Shown here one piece after another: positions 8,907 through 18,224 of a stretch of 33,120 bases of DNA. The DNA comes from an uncultured Spartobacteria bacterium (lineage in GTDB: Bacteria > Verrucomicrobiota > Verrucomicrobiia > Chthoniobacterales > UBA6821): contig CAIZIQ010000199.1 of NCBI GenBank assembly GCA_903933015.1, positions 1 through 33,120 on the forward strand, read 5' to 3'. Position 1 is the first letter of the stretch. Each line of letters opens with the position of its first letter. Under the pieces are notes generated by a model. That model did no database searches. It was not told where the DNA came from and was given only the letters and a program-made list of their open reading frames with translations. The position numbers were made by a program, and so were the translations under genes.

Positions 8907-9704
8907 ATGGCTATCCGCGCACTTCTTTTCGATCTCGATGACACCCTTGCTGTCGATGAAGCAGTCTCCCACGAAACCTTTGCCCATGTCGCTGCCGTTG
9001 CTTCGTCTCGCTTCGGGGTCGACCCCGCTGCTTTTGCCGCCGATGCGATGGCGATCGCGAGGGAACTTTGGGCCGAGGGGGAGTGCCGTCCTTTCTGCCG
9101 TTCGATAGGGATCAGTGCCTTTGAGTGTCTCTGGGGAGGGTTCACCGGAGAGAGTCCCGAACTCACTGCGCTTCGCAATTGGGCGCAGCAATACCGCCGG
9201 GAGGTTTTTGCCAGGGCCTTGGCCGCCCAGGGAGCGGAAGTCCCCTCAGAAGCTTCGGAGGTTCTATCCTCCGAGTTCGCAGCCACGCGCCGCGCCAGGC
9301 AGCGTCTGCTCCCCGGAGCCCGTGAACTGATGACCCAACTTTCCCAGTCCTACAGTCTTGCGCTACTGACCAACGGGGCTCCGGATCTCCAGCGTGAAAA
9401 GATAGCCGCCTCCGGTCTGGAACCTTTCTTCAAGGCGATCGCCGTGTCGGGAGAGCATGGTATAGGCAAGCCGAAGCCGGAGATCTTTCACCGACTGCTC
9501 GGTGAACTGGAAGTGTCGGCCGACGAGGTCCTCATGGTCGGCAACAGTCTGGAACGCGACATCGCGGGTGCCCGCAACGCCGGGATTCGCTCCATTTGGA
9601 TCCGCGTGCCCGGCTCTGAGGAGCAGGCCGATGTGGCACCGGATCACACCATCACGGAACTCTCCGAGATTCCCGCCATCATCCACGCCGAGGAGGGGAA
9701 TTAG
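8907..9704 (+). CDS. HAD-superfamily hydrolase (subfamily IA phosphatase)
   Basis: Cytoplasmic phosphatase, 265 residues. All four HAD motifs are visible: motif I FDLDDTL near the N-terminus (nucleophile Asp and acid/base Asp), motif II LLTNG, motif III Lys in GKPKPEIF, and motif [15 protein letters not shown] helical cap sits between motifs I and II (about residues 15-100), as in YjjG/phosphoglycolate-phosphatase-like enzymes. The substrate (nucleotide monophosphate, phosphoglycolate or sugar phosphate) cannot be assigned from sequence. It is divergent from xylA across about 108 bp that should hold both promoters, and it lies upstream of bamA. Confidence 0.88.
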   Translation: MAIRALLFDLDDTLAVDEAVSHETFAHVAAVASSRFGVDPAAFAADAMAIARELWAEGECRPFCRSIGISAFECLWGGFTGESPELTALRNWAQQYRREVFARALAAQGAEVPSEASEVLSSEFAATRRARQRLLPGARELMTQLSQSYSLALLTNGAPDLQREKIAASGLEPFFKAIAVSGEHGIGKPKPEIFHRLLGELEVSADEVLMVGNSLERDIAGARNAGIRSIWIRVPGSEEQADVAPDHTITELSEIPAIIHAEEGN

Positions 9705-9782
9705 CGGCTTGACCGGAGGCCCCCCGATCCTCATCTAATGACGGGTCATACCGACCTCTTTTCCGTATTTTCTAACCACTCC

Positions 9783-12167
9783 ATGATGACATTCCGTCCC
9801 CTGTCTGTGCTGCGTTTCCTGCTTGCGGCGACGCTGCTTCTTTCCGCCGGGGGCCGTCTGGAGGCGCAGACTCCTTCAACACCCCCTCTCATTCAGGAAA
9901 TCGATGTCAAGTTTGTCGGGCAGACCACGCTCAGCAAGCAGCGCGTTCTGGATAACCTGGCCACGAAAGCGGGTGCTCCCTTCAATGACCGCCTTGTCGA
10001 GGAAGATATCAAGTCCCTCTACGCCACGGGTCAGGTCTCCAATGCCCGTATCTTTGCCGAACCGGCTCCCGGTGGACTGAAAGTGACCGTGCTGCTTCAG
10101 GGTCGAAGCACTGTGGGAGAGGTTCAGATCGAGGGTGCTGAGGCCGTTCCCTCCCGTAAAATCCGCAAGGAGATATCTCTCAAGCCGGGCGATCCGATGA
10201 ATGACGAGCGTCTGAACGATGACCGGCAGAAAATCATCAAACTCTACGAGGACAAGAATTACACCAACGTGAAGGTGGAAGCGAAGAGCTCCGAACTTCC
10301 CGACAAACGCATCAGGGTTGTCTATGCGATCAACGAGGGTCCGAAGCTGACTGTCGGGAAAATTACCTTCACCGGCAACGACTCGGTTTTCCCCAAGGAT
10401 CTGCTCAAAGTGATGAAGACTAAGACCGCAAACTGGCTATCCTTCATCACCAAGGCAGGACGCCTTGTCCCCTCGCAGATGGATGAGGATAAGGAGGCGA
10501 TCCGCACGCTCTATCAGAACAAGGGATTCTCCGACATGCGCGTCACCGATGTCCAGACGCTGCCGCTGCCCAACGGGAAGGGGGTCGATCTGGTAATCTC
10601 GATTTCCGAGGGACCTCAATACCGGGTCAGCAAGCTTTCCATCGAGGGGGCTTCGATCGTTACTCCTGATGAACTCATGCGCCGGCTCAAAATGAAGTCA
10701 GGATCGCTCTATACCCCGGATGGCATGGGAGCTGATATGAAGGCTATCCGGAACTTCTACGGTTCCCGCGGTTATGTAGACATGGTTGCGCAGCCCCAAA
10801 TCACCCCGGAGGGAAAAAGCCAGATCAACCTCACCTACCGTATCGATGAGGGCGTCCAGTCCTATGTGAATCTGATCAATATCCAGGGCAACACCAAGAC
10901 CAAGGACAAGGTCATCCGCCGCGAGTTGGCCGTCCAACCGGGTGGCGTCTTCGATACCACGCTGGTCGATGTCAGCAAGACCCGTCTGATGAACCTGAAC
11001 TATTTTTCCAAGGTCGACACCGCCCCGGTGGATACTCTCGTTCCAGGCCGCAAGGATCTCGATGTCATCGTGGATGAGAAGAAGACAGGTTCCTTCAACT
11101 TCGGTGCCGGATTCAGCTCCATCGACAGTTTGGTAGGCTTTGCCGAACTCCAGCAGTCCAATTTTGACCTCTTCAACTGGCCCAACTTCACAGGTGCCGG
11201 ACAGCGATTCCGTATCCGTGTCCAGTATGGTCTCCAGCGTCAGGATGCCACGATCTCCCTCACCGAACCGTGGTTCATGGGTTACAAGGTCTCTGTCGGC
11301 GGCGAACTCTATTATCACGCAGCAACCTTCCTGAGCCCTGTCTATAGTCAGTCCAATCTCGGAGGAGCCCTTCAGGCCCGCAAGGCACTGACGCCCTTCA
11401 CCGCCCTGCGCGGCGAATACCGTCTCGAGGATATCAGCATCTACAATCTCACCGGTAACTACGGACCGCAAATCGCCTCTGCCGGGGCCAGTTCCCCGTA
11501 TACCAAGAGCGCCATCCTTCTGGGGCTAGATTATGATAACCGTGACAGCCTCTTCTTGACTCACAAGGGAGTGTCCGTCGCCCTGAGTGGGGTTGTGGCC
11601 GGTGGTGGGCTGGGCGGCAATGTCCAAGACTACGGAATCAATCTTGAGGTCAAGAAATACACCCCGCTCCCATGGGATATGATTCTGCTCACCAAGGCGG
11701 CCGTTGGCATGATGAATCCCTGGGGTAGCGGTACTCCGGGAACGTACAATAACGCCGCCCCCATCTTTGACGAACTCTACCTCGGTGGTGCCAATGACAT
11801 GCGAGGCTTTGCCTTCCGTGAGGTGGGTCCAAAGGATCTCTATGGCAATCCGATCGGGGGCAACACCTCGGTTTATGGAACGGGAGAAATCACTTTCCCG
11901 ATCATTCCCCGACTGCGCGGTGCATTCTTCTCGGATTGGGGTTTTGTGAATGCCGGATCATTCGCTTTCAATCCCACCAGCATCACGACTCCTGATGGGT
12001 ACGGCGGAACCACCACCTCCGGAGGGTTGAACGGTGACGTGGGTATCGGTGCCCGCATCGATCTGCCAATCGGACCGATCCGCATCGATTGGGGTTATCC
12101 GGTGATGTACGACAGCTGGAACAAGAGCAGCGGCCAGTTCAACTTCAATGTCGGTTACACTTTCTAA
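9783..12167 (+). CDS. bamA: Outer membrane protein assembly factor BamA
   Basis: Core of the BAM complex, which folds beta-barrel proteins into the outer membrane. I choose ATG 9783 because it puts a signal peptide at the N-terminus (MMTFRPLSVLRFLLAATLLLSAG...RLEAQ); the ORF track starts 45 bases earlier at ATG 9738. Five POTRA domains follow, with repeated openings such as IQEIDVKFVGQ, TVGEVQIEGAE, TVGKITFTGND, RVSKLSIEGAS and YVNLINIQGNT, spanning roughly residues 30-430. The C-terminal 16-strand barrel contains GGANDMRGFAF, a variant of the conserved VRGF lid motif, and ends in FNFNVGYTF with a C-terminal Phe. It is followed by skp and lpxD, the classic envelope-biogenesis order. Confidence 0.96.
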   Translation: MMTFRPLSVLRFLLAATLLLSAGGRLEAQTPSTPPLIQEIDVKFVGQTTLSKQRVLDNLATKAGAPFNDRLVEEDIKSLYATGQVSNARIFAEPAPGGLKVTVLLQGRSTVGEVQIEGAEAVPSRKIRKEISLKPGDPMNDERLNDDRQKIIKLYEDKNYTNVKVEAKSSELPDKRIRVVYAINEGPKLTVGKITFTGNDSVFPKDLLKVMKTKTANWLSFITKAGRLVPSQMDEDKEAIRTLYQNKGFSDMRVTDVQTLPLPNGKGVDLVISISEGPQYRVSKLSIEGASIVTPDELMRRLKMKSGSLYTPDGMGADMKAIRNFYGSRGYVDMVAQPQITPEGKSQINLTYRIDEGVQSYVNLINIQGNTKTKDKVIRRELAVQPGGVFDTTLVDVSKTRLMNLNYFSKVDTAPVDTLVPGRKDLDVIVDEKKTGSFNFGAGFSSIDSLVGFAELQQSNFDLFNWPNFTGAGQRFRIRVQYGLQRQDATISLTEPWFMGYKVSVGGELYYHAATFLSPVYSQSNLGGALQARKALTPFTALRGEYRLEDISIYNLTGNYGPQIASAGASSPYTKSAILLGLDYDNRDSLFLTHKGVSVALSGVVAGGGLGGNVQDYGINLEVKKYTPLPWDMILLTKAAVGMMNPWGSGTPGTYNNAAPIFDELYLGGANDMRGFAFREVGPKDLYGNPIGGNTSVYGTGEITFPIIPRLRGAFFSDWGFVNAGSFAFNPTSITTPDGYGGTTTSGGLNGDVGIGARIDLPIGPIRIDWGYPVMYDSWNKSSGQFNFNVGYTF

Positions 12168-12208
12168 ACCAGCCTAAGGCAAAAGCAGAAACTCTCGAGC
12201 GATCTCCG

Positions 12209-12841
12209 ATGAAAAAACAATTTTCAGCACTTCTTCTGGCCGTTGCAGGCCTCAGTCTCATCCTCACGGCATGTAATCGCCAATCCTCAGTCAAGGAGGC
12301 AGCTCCCGGCGTTCTCGCGGCAGGGCTCAAGTTAGGCACTGTCGACATGAACCTTATCTTCAAGGAGTACTACAAGACGAAGGATGCCCAGGCAAAGTAC
12401 GCCCAAGCCGAGGCCGAGGCGGACAAGGACTTGAATGCACGCGTCGACACCCTCAAGAAGAGCATTCAGGAGATCAGTCAGATCAATGCCTCGCTGGAAC
12501 AATCCGATCTCGGCAAGAATGAGCGCGACGCAAAGATCAAGGATCGTGAGGCCCGGGTGACGGCGGCCCGCTCCCTTGACCATGAGATTGCGGAGTACCG
12601 CAGCGCCAAGCAAAAGTCGCTTCAGGATCAGTTTCTGCGGATGCGCAAGGATATCGTCGAAGACATCATGAAGAGTCTCGGTGCTATCGTGAAAGCGAAG
12701 GGATACGATGTTGTCTTTGACAAGTCTGGCCTCAGTGCCGGTGCCGTTCCCGTAGTCATCTATTCACGGGAAGATCTTGATTTCAGCCAGGAAGTCATTG
12801 CCGAGTTGAATGGCAATGCGACCGTCGGCAAGGCCAAGTAA
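12209..12841 (+). CDS. skp: Skp/OmpH-family periplasmic chaperone, predicted lipoprotein
   Basis: Holds unfolded outer-membrane proteins on their way to BamA. Start at ATG 12209 ([12 protein letters not shown]). The signal sequence ends in a lipobox LTAC followed by NRQ, so this Skp is predicted to be lipid-anchored, unlike the soluble E. coli protein. The body has the OmpH opening [19 protein letters not shown], a long Ala/Glu/Lys/Asp-rich coiled-coil hairpin (about residues 60-150), and the closing strand region [12 protein letters not shown]. The 210 residues are somewhat longer than E. coli Skp. It is 41 bases after bamA and 28 bases before lpxD, so very likely co-transcribed. Confidence 0.9.
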   Translation: MKKQFSALLLAVAGLSLILTACNRQSSVKEAAPGVLAAGLKLGTVDMNLIFKEYYKTKDAQAKYAQAEAEADKDLNARVDTLKKSIQEISQINASLEQSDLGKNERDAKIKDREARVTAARSLDHEIAEYRSAKQKSLQDQFLRMRKDIVEDIMKSLGAIVKAKGYDVVFDKSGLSAGAVPVVIYSREDLDFSQEVIAELNGNATVGKAK

Positions 12842-12869
12842 CCGCATCACCTGCCGAGGATTCTCCGTG

Positions 12870-13880
12870 ATGAAATTGCACGAACTCGCGGCTCTTGTGG
12901 GGACATCCGTTGGAGAGGACGCCTCCCTCGAGATCACCGGGGTGGCCTCTCTGCAGGAGGCGCGTCCGGGAGATGTCACATTTTTTGGGAATCCACGCTA
13001 CCTTGCCCAACTTCGGACCTGCCGCGCCTCAGTGGTCATCGTTCCCCTGGATTTTCAGGAGGAGATAACTCCCGTGGTATGCCGTGTTGAGAATCCTTCC
13101 GCCGCGTTTGCCGCCGTTGTCGCTGCCTTTGCACCGATTGACATAGTTCCACCCTCCGGAATTCATCCTTCCGCAGTGGTTGATCCGACTGCCATCATCG
13201 GGGCTGATGTTTCTGTCGGGCCCTTGTGCGTGATCGAGGCGGGTGCCGTGATAGGGCAGGGAACCGTGATCGGATCCGGATGCCTGATCGGAGGTGAGTC
13301 TCGGATTGGGACTGGTTGCCGCTTGTATGCGGGGGCTATTGTCCGCGAGCGGTGTGTGCTGGGTGATCGTGTGATTCTTCAACCCGGTGCTGTCATTGGT
13401 TCCTGTGGTTTCGGCTACGAGTTCAAGGAGGGGCGACATGTGAAGATTCCCCAGACGGGAATTGTCGAGATTGAAAATGACGTCGAGATCGGCGCCAACA
13501 CTACTGTGGACCGTGCCCGCTTCGGGCGGACCGTGATCGGGGAAGGGAGTAAGATCGATAACTTGGTCCAGATTGCCCATAACGTGCAGATAGCTTCCCA
13601 TACCATTATCTGTTCCCAGGTGGGGATCGCCGGCAGTACGAGAGTCGGATCGTATGTTACCTTGGCGGGGCAGGTTGGTTTGGCCGGACACCTTGAGATC
13701 GGTGACAAGGCCATCATTGGAGCTCAGTCAGGGCTCTCTAAAAATGTTCCCGAGGGGAGTATGGTCATCGGTGCCCCCGCTAAGCCAATGAAAGAGTGGA
13801 AGCAGAATAATTTTTACATTTCCCAGTTAGGCAAGCTCTACGAGAGGGTTAAGGAGCTTGAGAAGTTGGTGGGAAGGTAA
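12870..13880 (+). CDS. lpxD: UDP-3-O-acylglucosamine N-acyltransferase LpxD
   Basis: Third step of lipid A synthesis: adds a hydroxyacyl chain from acyl-ACP to the 2-amino group of UDP-3-O-acylglucosamine. Start at ATG 12870 with GAGGA about nine bases upstream (the ORF track begins 60 bases too early). The N-terminal uridine-binding domain (LAALVGTSV...[19 protein letters not shown]) is followed by a left-handed beta-helix of hexapeptide repeats ([30 protein letters not shown]). The catalytic His lies in [14 protein letters not shown]-terminal helix ([15 protein letters not shown]) completes the usual architecture; 336 residues is normal. It shows that the organism makes LPS. Confidence 0.96.
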   Translation: MKLHELAALVGTSVGEDASLEITGVASLQEARPGDVTFFGNPRYLAQLRTCRASVVIVPLDFQEEITPVVCRVENPSAAFAAVVAAFAPIDIVPPSGIHPSAVVDPTAIIGADVSVGPLCVIEAGAVIGQGTVIGSGCLIGGESRIGTGCRLYAGAIVRERCVLGDRVILQPGAVIGSCGFGYEFKEGRHVKIPQTGIVEIENDVEIGANTTVDRARFGRTVIGEGSKIDNLVQIAHNVQIASHTIICSQVGIAGSTRVGSYVTLAGQVGLAGHLEIGDKAIIGAQSGLSKNVPEGSMVIGAPAKPMKEWKQNNFYISQLGKLYERVKELEKLVGR

Positions 13881-13976
13881 AAAAGTAAAAGGTTCCAAAG
13901 TGGCAAGGGGTTTCTTATCCCAGAGGTTTTAATCGGAGGGCTTGCACTTTCCCACTTTCGTACTTTCCCACCGCCG
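13881..13976 (+). repeat. Inverted purine/pyrimidine arms in the lpxD-gyrA spacer
   Basis: Just after lpxD the plus strand reads AAAGTAAAAGG...CCAAAGTGGCAAG. Before gyrA it reads CTTGCACTTTCCCACTTTC...ACTTTCCC. The arms are largely complementary (CAAAGTGGCAAG against CTTGCACTTTC). The spacer could form a long imperfect hairpin or cruciform. Similar CACTTTC tracts occur before fabD and rmlB and after aroB. Confidence 0.5.
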
Positions 13977-14033
13977 CCTTGCCTCCCTATATTGTAGCGA
14001 TCCAACCCCAAACCGCCCCGTAGGCCCAATCCC

Positions 14034-16610
14034 TTGTATAACCAGAACGAAAAAGTCGAACCAATTGATGTGGCCGAGGAGATCTCCCGATCCTTTCTCG
14101 ATTACTCCATGTCGGTTATCATTTCCCGAGCGCTTCCCGATGCCCGCGATGGTCTGAAGCCCTCCCAGCGCCGCATCCTTTTCGCTATGAGCGAGCTCGG
14201 CGTCATGCCGACCCGCAAGCATCTGAAGTGTGCCAAGATCGTCGGTGAAACCATGGGTAACTACCACCCGCACGGTGATCAGGCGATCTACCCGACCCTT
14301 GTTCACATGGCCCAGCCCTGGGCGATGCGCGAGACCCTCATTGAGGGACAGGGCAACTTCGGATCTGTGGAAGGCGATCCCCCGGCATCCATGCGTTACA
14401 CCGAGGCGCGCCTGCGTCCCCTCGGCGCCGTTCTCATGGAGGACATGGATCACGATACGGTCGATTTCGTTCCGAACTACGACGATACCCGTGAGGAGCC
14501 CACGGTCTTCCCAGCCTCGATTCCCAATCTCTTGGTCAATGGTGGTACCGGTATTGCCGTCGGCATGGCAACCAACATCCCGCCGCACAACCTTGGTGAG
14601 ACCATCGACGCCGTCTGTGCTCAGGTCGATAATCCCGACATCACGCTTGACCAGCTGATGAAGCACATCAAGGGCCCCGACTTCCCGACGGGTTGCCAGC
14701 TCTGCGGCATCGGTGGAATCAAGCAGTACTTCGAGACGGGACGCGGTTCGGTGAAGGTCCGCGGCCGTGCCGGTGTCGAAGAAATTAAGGGTGGTCGCGA
14801 GCAGATCGTCATCACGGAGATCCCTTACAATGTCAACCGTGCAACGCTCGTCGAGCGCATCGCCGGTCTGGTGAACGAGAAGATCATCACCGACATCAGC
14901 GCCATCCGTGACGAGTCCGATGAGAACACCCGCGTGGTCATCGAACTCAAGCGCGACGCCATTCCCAAGGTCGTCATCAACAACCTCTACAAGCACACCG
15001 CTCTCGAGTCCTCCTTCTCGATCTCGATGCTCGCCATCGATCGTGGTCGTCCGAAGCTCCTCTCCCTGAAAGAGGCTATTGCCTGTTTCATCGAGCACCG
15101 CCGCGAGGTCATTCTACGCCGCACGCGTTTCCTTCTCCGCGAGGCCGAGGCACGCGCCGAGAAGCTTGAGGGATACCTCATCGCCCTCGCAAACCTTGAT
15201 AACTTCATCAAGATCATCCGAGATTCCCAGAATCGTGACGAGGCCCGCACCCGCCTTCTGGCGCTTGCTTTCTCTAAGAAGGAGATCGAGAAATTCGGCA
15301 TCCTGCTGCGCCACGAGTCCCGGCTCAATGACAAGGGACAGTACTGCTTCAGCGAGCCCCAGGCGGATGCCATCCTAGAGCTGCGTCTCTACCAACTGAC
15401 GGGTCTGGAGCGTGACAAGCTTAACAGCGAGTATCAGGAACTGCTCAAGACCATCGCCGACCTGCTTGACATCCTTGCGCGCGAAGAGCGCGTTTTCACG
15501 ATCATCAAGGCTGAGCTCAAGGCTATTCGAGACAAGCATGCCGGGCCCCGCCTCACCGAACTTGTTCCGGAGGAGGGAGAGATCTCCATCGAGGACCTCA
15601 TCGCCAACGAGGGCTGCATCATCACCGTCACCCACAAGGGACTCATCAAGCGTACAGCCGTCAGCGCCTACCGCTCGCAAAAGCGTGGCGGTAAAGGAGT
15701 CATCGGCATGACCACCAAGGAGGCCCAGAACGAGACGGAGGACGATGACTTCGTTGAGCATCTCTTCACTGCAAGCACGCACGACTACTTAGTTTTCTTC
15801 ACGAAGACCGGTCGCTGCTATGTCGAGCGCGTTTACGAGATTCCCGAGATGAGCCGCACGGCCAAGGGCAAATCGATCGCAAACATCCTCAACTTCCAGT
15901 CCGGCGAGCAAATCGCCGCCACCATGCGCATCGAGTCGACCACAAGCGGTGGCGCCGGTGGCGTGGAGACCACCTGGAACCCGGAGAAGCATATTCTCTT
16001 CGCCACCCGCAGCGGCATCGTGAAGAAGTCGAACTTGGGTGACTTCGCCAACATCCGCAAGGGAGGCATCATCGCCATCAAGATCGAAGAGGACGATGTA
16101 CTCATCTCCGCCGTCCTCACCGAGGGTCATGACGAGGTGGTCCTTGTCACCCGCGAGGGGATGAGCATCCGCTTCAGCGAGGAGGAACTCCGCGATCAGG
16201 CGCGAGCTACGGTCGGTGTCTGGGGCATACGTCCCGACAAGGGGGACTTTGTCGTCTCGGCCAGCCTGGTCCGACCAGGTGCCACCCTGCTTGTGGCGGG
16301 TGATAATGGCATCGGCAAGCGCACGCCCTTCGAGGATTATCGCAAGCAGTCCCGTGGAGGCAAAGGCGTCATCACCATGAAGACCGGTGACAAGACCGGT
16401 CTTGTGGTTGGAGCCCTCACTGTCACGGACAACGACGAACTCATGCTCATTACCAGCGGCGGCCAGATGGTCCGTACCCGGGTTGGTGAGATCCGTGAGA
16501 CCAGTCGCAATACCATGGGTGTAAAACTCATGGGACTACCTGAGGGTGAGAAACTTCAACGCATTGCGCCCGTAGTTTCCCAAAAAGAAGACGAGGTTGC
16601 TGAGGGCTAG
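14034..16610 (+). CDS. gyrA: DNA gyrase subunit A
   Basis: Breakage-rejoining subunit of gyrase, which introduces negative supercoils. The start is TTG 14034, the only start in frame before the conserved [21 protein letters not shown]; no good ribosome site is visible. Residue numbering matches E. coli closely, with catalytic Tyr122 in SMRYTEARL. The C-terminal domain has the GyrA box SQKRGGKG plus a later [11 protein letters not shown], which separates it from ParC. At the quinolone-binding positions the protein reads [10 protein letters not shown]: Gln83 and Pro87 instead of the usual Ser83 and Asp/Glu87. The 858 residues are full length. gyrB is not adjacent. Confidence 0.96.
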   Translation: MYNQNEKVEPIDVAEEISRSFLDYSMSVIISRALPDARDGLKPSQRRILFAMSELGVMPTRKHLKCAKIVGETMGNYHPHGDQAIYPTLVHMAQPWAMRETLIEGQGNFGSVEGDPPASMRYTEARLRPLGAVLMEDMDHDTVDFVPNYDDTREEPTVFPASIPNLLVNGGTGIAVGMATNIPPHNLGETIDAVCAQVDNPDITLDQLMKHIKGPDFPTGCQLCGIGGIKQYFETGRGSVKVRGRAGVEEIKGGREQIVITEIPYNVNRATLVERIAGLVNEKIITDISAIRDESDENTRVVIELKRDAIPKVVINNLYKHTALESSFSISMLAIDRGRPKLLSLKEAIACFIEHRREVILRRTRFLLREAEARAEKLEGYLIALANLDNFIKIIRDSQNRDEARTRLLALAFSKKEIEKFGILLRHESRLNDKGQYCFSEPQADAILELRLYQLTGLERDKLNSEYQELLKTIADLLDILAREERVFTIIKAELKAIRDKHAGPRLTELVPEEGEISIEDLIANEGCIITVTHKGLIKRTAVSAYRSQKRGGKGVIGMTTKEAQNETEDDDFVEHLFTASTHDYLVFFTKTGRCYVERVYEIPEMSRTAKGKSIANILNFQSGEQIAATMRIESTTSGGAGGVETTWNPEKHILFATRSGIVKKSNLGDFANIRKGGIIAIKIEEDDVLISAVLTEGHDEVVLVTREGMSIRFSEEELRDQARATVGVWGIRPDKGDFVVSASLVRPGATLLVAGDNGIGKRTPFEDYRKQSRGGKGVITMKTGDKTGLVVGALTVTDNDELMLITSGGQMVRTRVGEIRETSRNTMGVKLMGLPEGEKLQRIAPVVSQKEDEVAEG

Positions 16611-16625
16611 GTCTTTCAAGTTCTA

Positions 16626-16695
16626 GCGTCGTTGCCCTGCGCTTGCAGTATGTCTCATACAGCAGCGCTTGGGCGCCTAGCTACCTCCTTAAAAT
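16626..16695 (+). repeat. Intergenic element family B, copy 2, forming a long hairpin after gyrA
   Basis: Starts GCGTCGTT, has CGCCTAGC 40 nt later and ends AAAAT, matching 2469-2539. Here the centre folds well: GCCC, GCGC, TGC and GTATG pair in order with CATAC, GCA, GCGC and GGGC around a TCT loop, about 16 base pairs with small bulges. It lies 15 bases after the gyrA stop and might also help end the gyrA transcript, but no T-run follows. Confidence 0.5.
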
Positions 16696-16936
16696 ACCGT
16701 CGCCCCAAGGGATCGAGCTTGCTTCTTTTGCGCCTCTGAACTTCCAAGCACTTGAAGAAGGCTTGTAAGGGATGGATTGTGTCTGGCCTAAAGCCTGCAG
16801 CCTAAACTTGCTAGCGCCTAGCTCGACAGTCTCTCCTGCGAGTCGTGCTGCCTGCTTTCCCCTATCACTTTCCTTTTCACTTCTCTCCCTGCTCCCTACA
16901 GCCTAATCGCCTTAAAACCTATCCTCCCTGGATCAC
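16696..16936. repeat. gyrA-aroB spacer with CCTAAAGCCTGCAGCCTAAA and CACTTTC tracts
   Basis: No gene seen. It holds a GCCTAAAGCC...GCAGCCTAAA tract (about 16786-16807), CTATCACTTTCC...TTTTCACTTC (about 16861-16882), and CAGCCTAATCGCCTTAAAACC near the aroB 3' end. On the aroB strand this reads as TTAGG/AAAGTG just after the stop codon, the same polarity seen after rmlB, wzm and lpxD. A CAAGC/GCTTG hairpin also lies near 16750. Confidence 0.45.
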
Positions 16937-18019
16937 CTAGTTCCGTAGCCTCTCAACCGCTCCCGTCACATCGTCTAGCGTCACCTTGTCGCTCACAAAA
17001 GCAGAGCCGAGTTGTTTGGTCAGGACAAAGCGGATCGCACCGCGGTCGAACTTCTTGTCACGCTGGAGAGCTGCGAGGATTTTCTCGCTCGGGAGATCTG
17101 CCGGAATGGTTGTGGGGAGACCGCATTTCTCGATCACGGTCTGGACTCTGGCAGCCTGATTTTTGGGAAGTCCCGCCAGACGAACGGAGAGGTCGAGTGC
17201 GGCAATCATTCCGATCGACACGCATTCTCCGTGGGATAGGGCTCCATAGCCGGCTACCGACTCGATGGCATGTCCTATCGTGTGACCGAAGTTGAGCAGT
17301 GCACGTGTGCCCTTGGTCTCGAATTCATCCTCGGCAACGATACGGGACTTGATCCCAACATTCCGGGCAATCAGGAGGCTCAGCTCCCCGGAGCGGTCGG
17401 GGGGCAGCATTTCGAGCATCTCCTCATCAGCGATGACCGCATGCTTGATTACCTCGGCCAGTCCTTCCCGGAAAATGTGGTCTGGCAAGGTGGAGAGCAC
17501 AGCCGTGTCAGTAATGACGAGTCGCGGTTGGTGGAAGGTGCCGATCAGGTTCTTGCCAAGAGGACTGTTGACCCCGGTCTTGCCTCCGACCGAACTGTCG
17601 ACCTGAGCCACCACGGTGGTCGGGATCTGGATGACCGGAATGCCACGATAGTGGATCGAGGCGACAAATCCCGCGAGATCGCCGATCACACCGCCGCCGA
17701 GGGCAAAGACGGAAGCCTTGCGGTCGAGCCCCAGTCCGATCAGATGATCGCAGAGTTTGGAGGCCTGCTCCATTGATTTGGAGGCTTCCCCTGCAGGAAT
17801 GGTCAACAAGTGGGGGTCAAAGCCAAATTCCTTCAGGGAGTTCAAGACAGTCGCACCATGAAGCGGTCCCACCACATCATCCGTGATGACGGCGCAGAGG
17901 CCGGCCTTGATGACTTTCTGTGACAAAGCACCAACCCGTGCGAGCGCCCCTGCGCCAATTGCTACTTTGTACGGTTTTGCGGCCAACGCTACCGGAACAG
18001 TGTGCTTTTCTCCTGACAT
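16937..18019 (-). CDS. aroB: 3-dehydroquinate synthase
   Basis: Second step of the shikimate pathway: converts DAHP to 3-dehydroquinate using NAD+ and a divalent metal. I start at ATG 18019 (MSGEKHTVPVALAAKPYKV), giving 360 residues; the ORF track adds 58 unconvincing residues reaching toward the divergent gnd promoter. Motifs are intact: FALGGGVIGDLAGF (NAD-binding), TTVVAQVDSSVGGKTGVN (substrate loop), the metal-ligand Glu in REGLAEVIKHA, and the two His of LNFGHTIGHAIE. It is divergent from gnd with about 205 bp between the starts. No other aro genes are nearby. Confidence 0.95.
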   Translation of the reverse strand: MSGEKHTVPVALAAKPYKVAIGAGALARVGALSQKVIKAGLCAVITDDVVGPLHGATVLNSLKEFGFDPHLLTIPAGEASKSMEQASKLCDHLIGLGLDRKASVFALGGGVIGDLAGFVASIHYRGIPVIQIPTTVVAQVDSSVGGKTGVNSPLGKNLIGTFHQPRLVITDTAVLSTLPDHIFREGLAEVIKHAVIADEEMLEMLPPDRSGELSLLIARNVGIKSRIVAEDEFETKGTRALLNFGHTIGHAIESVAGYGALSHGECVSIGMIAALDLSVRLAGLPKNQAARVQTVIEKCGLPTTIPADLPSEKILAALQRDKKFDRGAIRFVLTKQLGSAFVSDKVTLDDVTGAVERLRN

Positions 18020-18224
18020 TGGTAGGAACTTATTCCCTCGGAACGGCTTTATGAAGTCCTGTTTTCCGGAAAACTTCCCGATTGCCGAGCACCCTGTTTT
18101 ATCTCTCCGGAGGTCATTGTCAGCAAAAGCGGCATCAATGTTGCCATGCCGTACTTGACGGCAGGTCATTCCTCTGTGAAGACAAGGGTTCACACATCAA
18201 CCCCAAAAACTAGGAACACATATT

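Noticed and set aside
8799-9191. N-terminal 130-residue extension of xylA in the ORF track
   Set aside because: It overlaps the divergent HAD gene, is low-complexity basic/Ser-rich, and the ATG at 8798 gives the normal class II length.
13929-15098. 389-residue minus-strand ORF opposite gyrA
   Set aside because: Antisense shadow, Asp/Gly/Val-rich with no recognisable domain.
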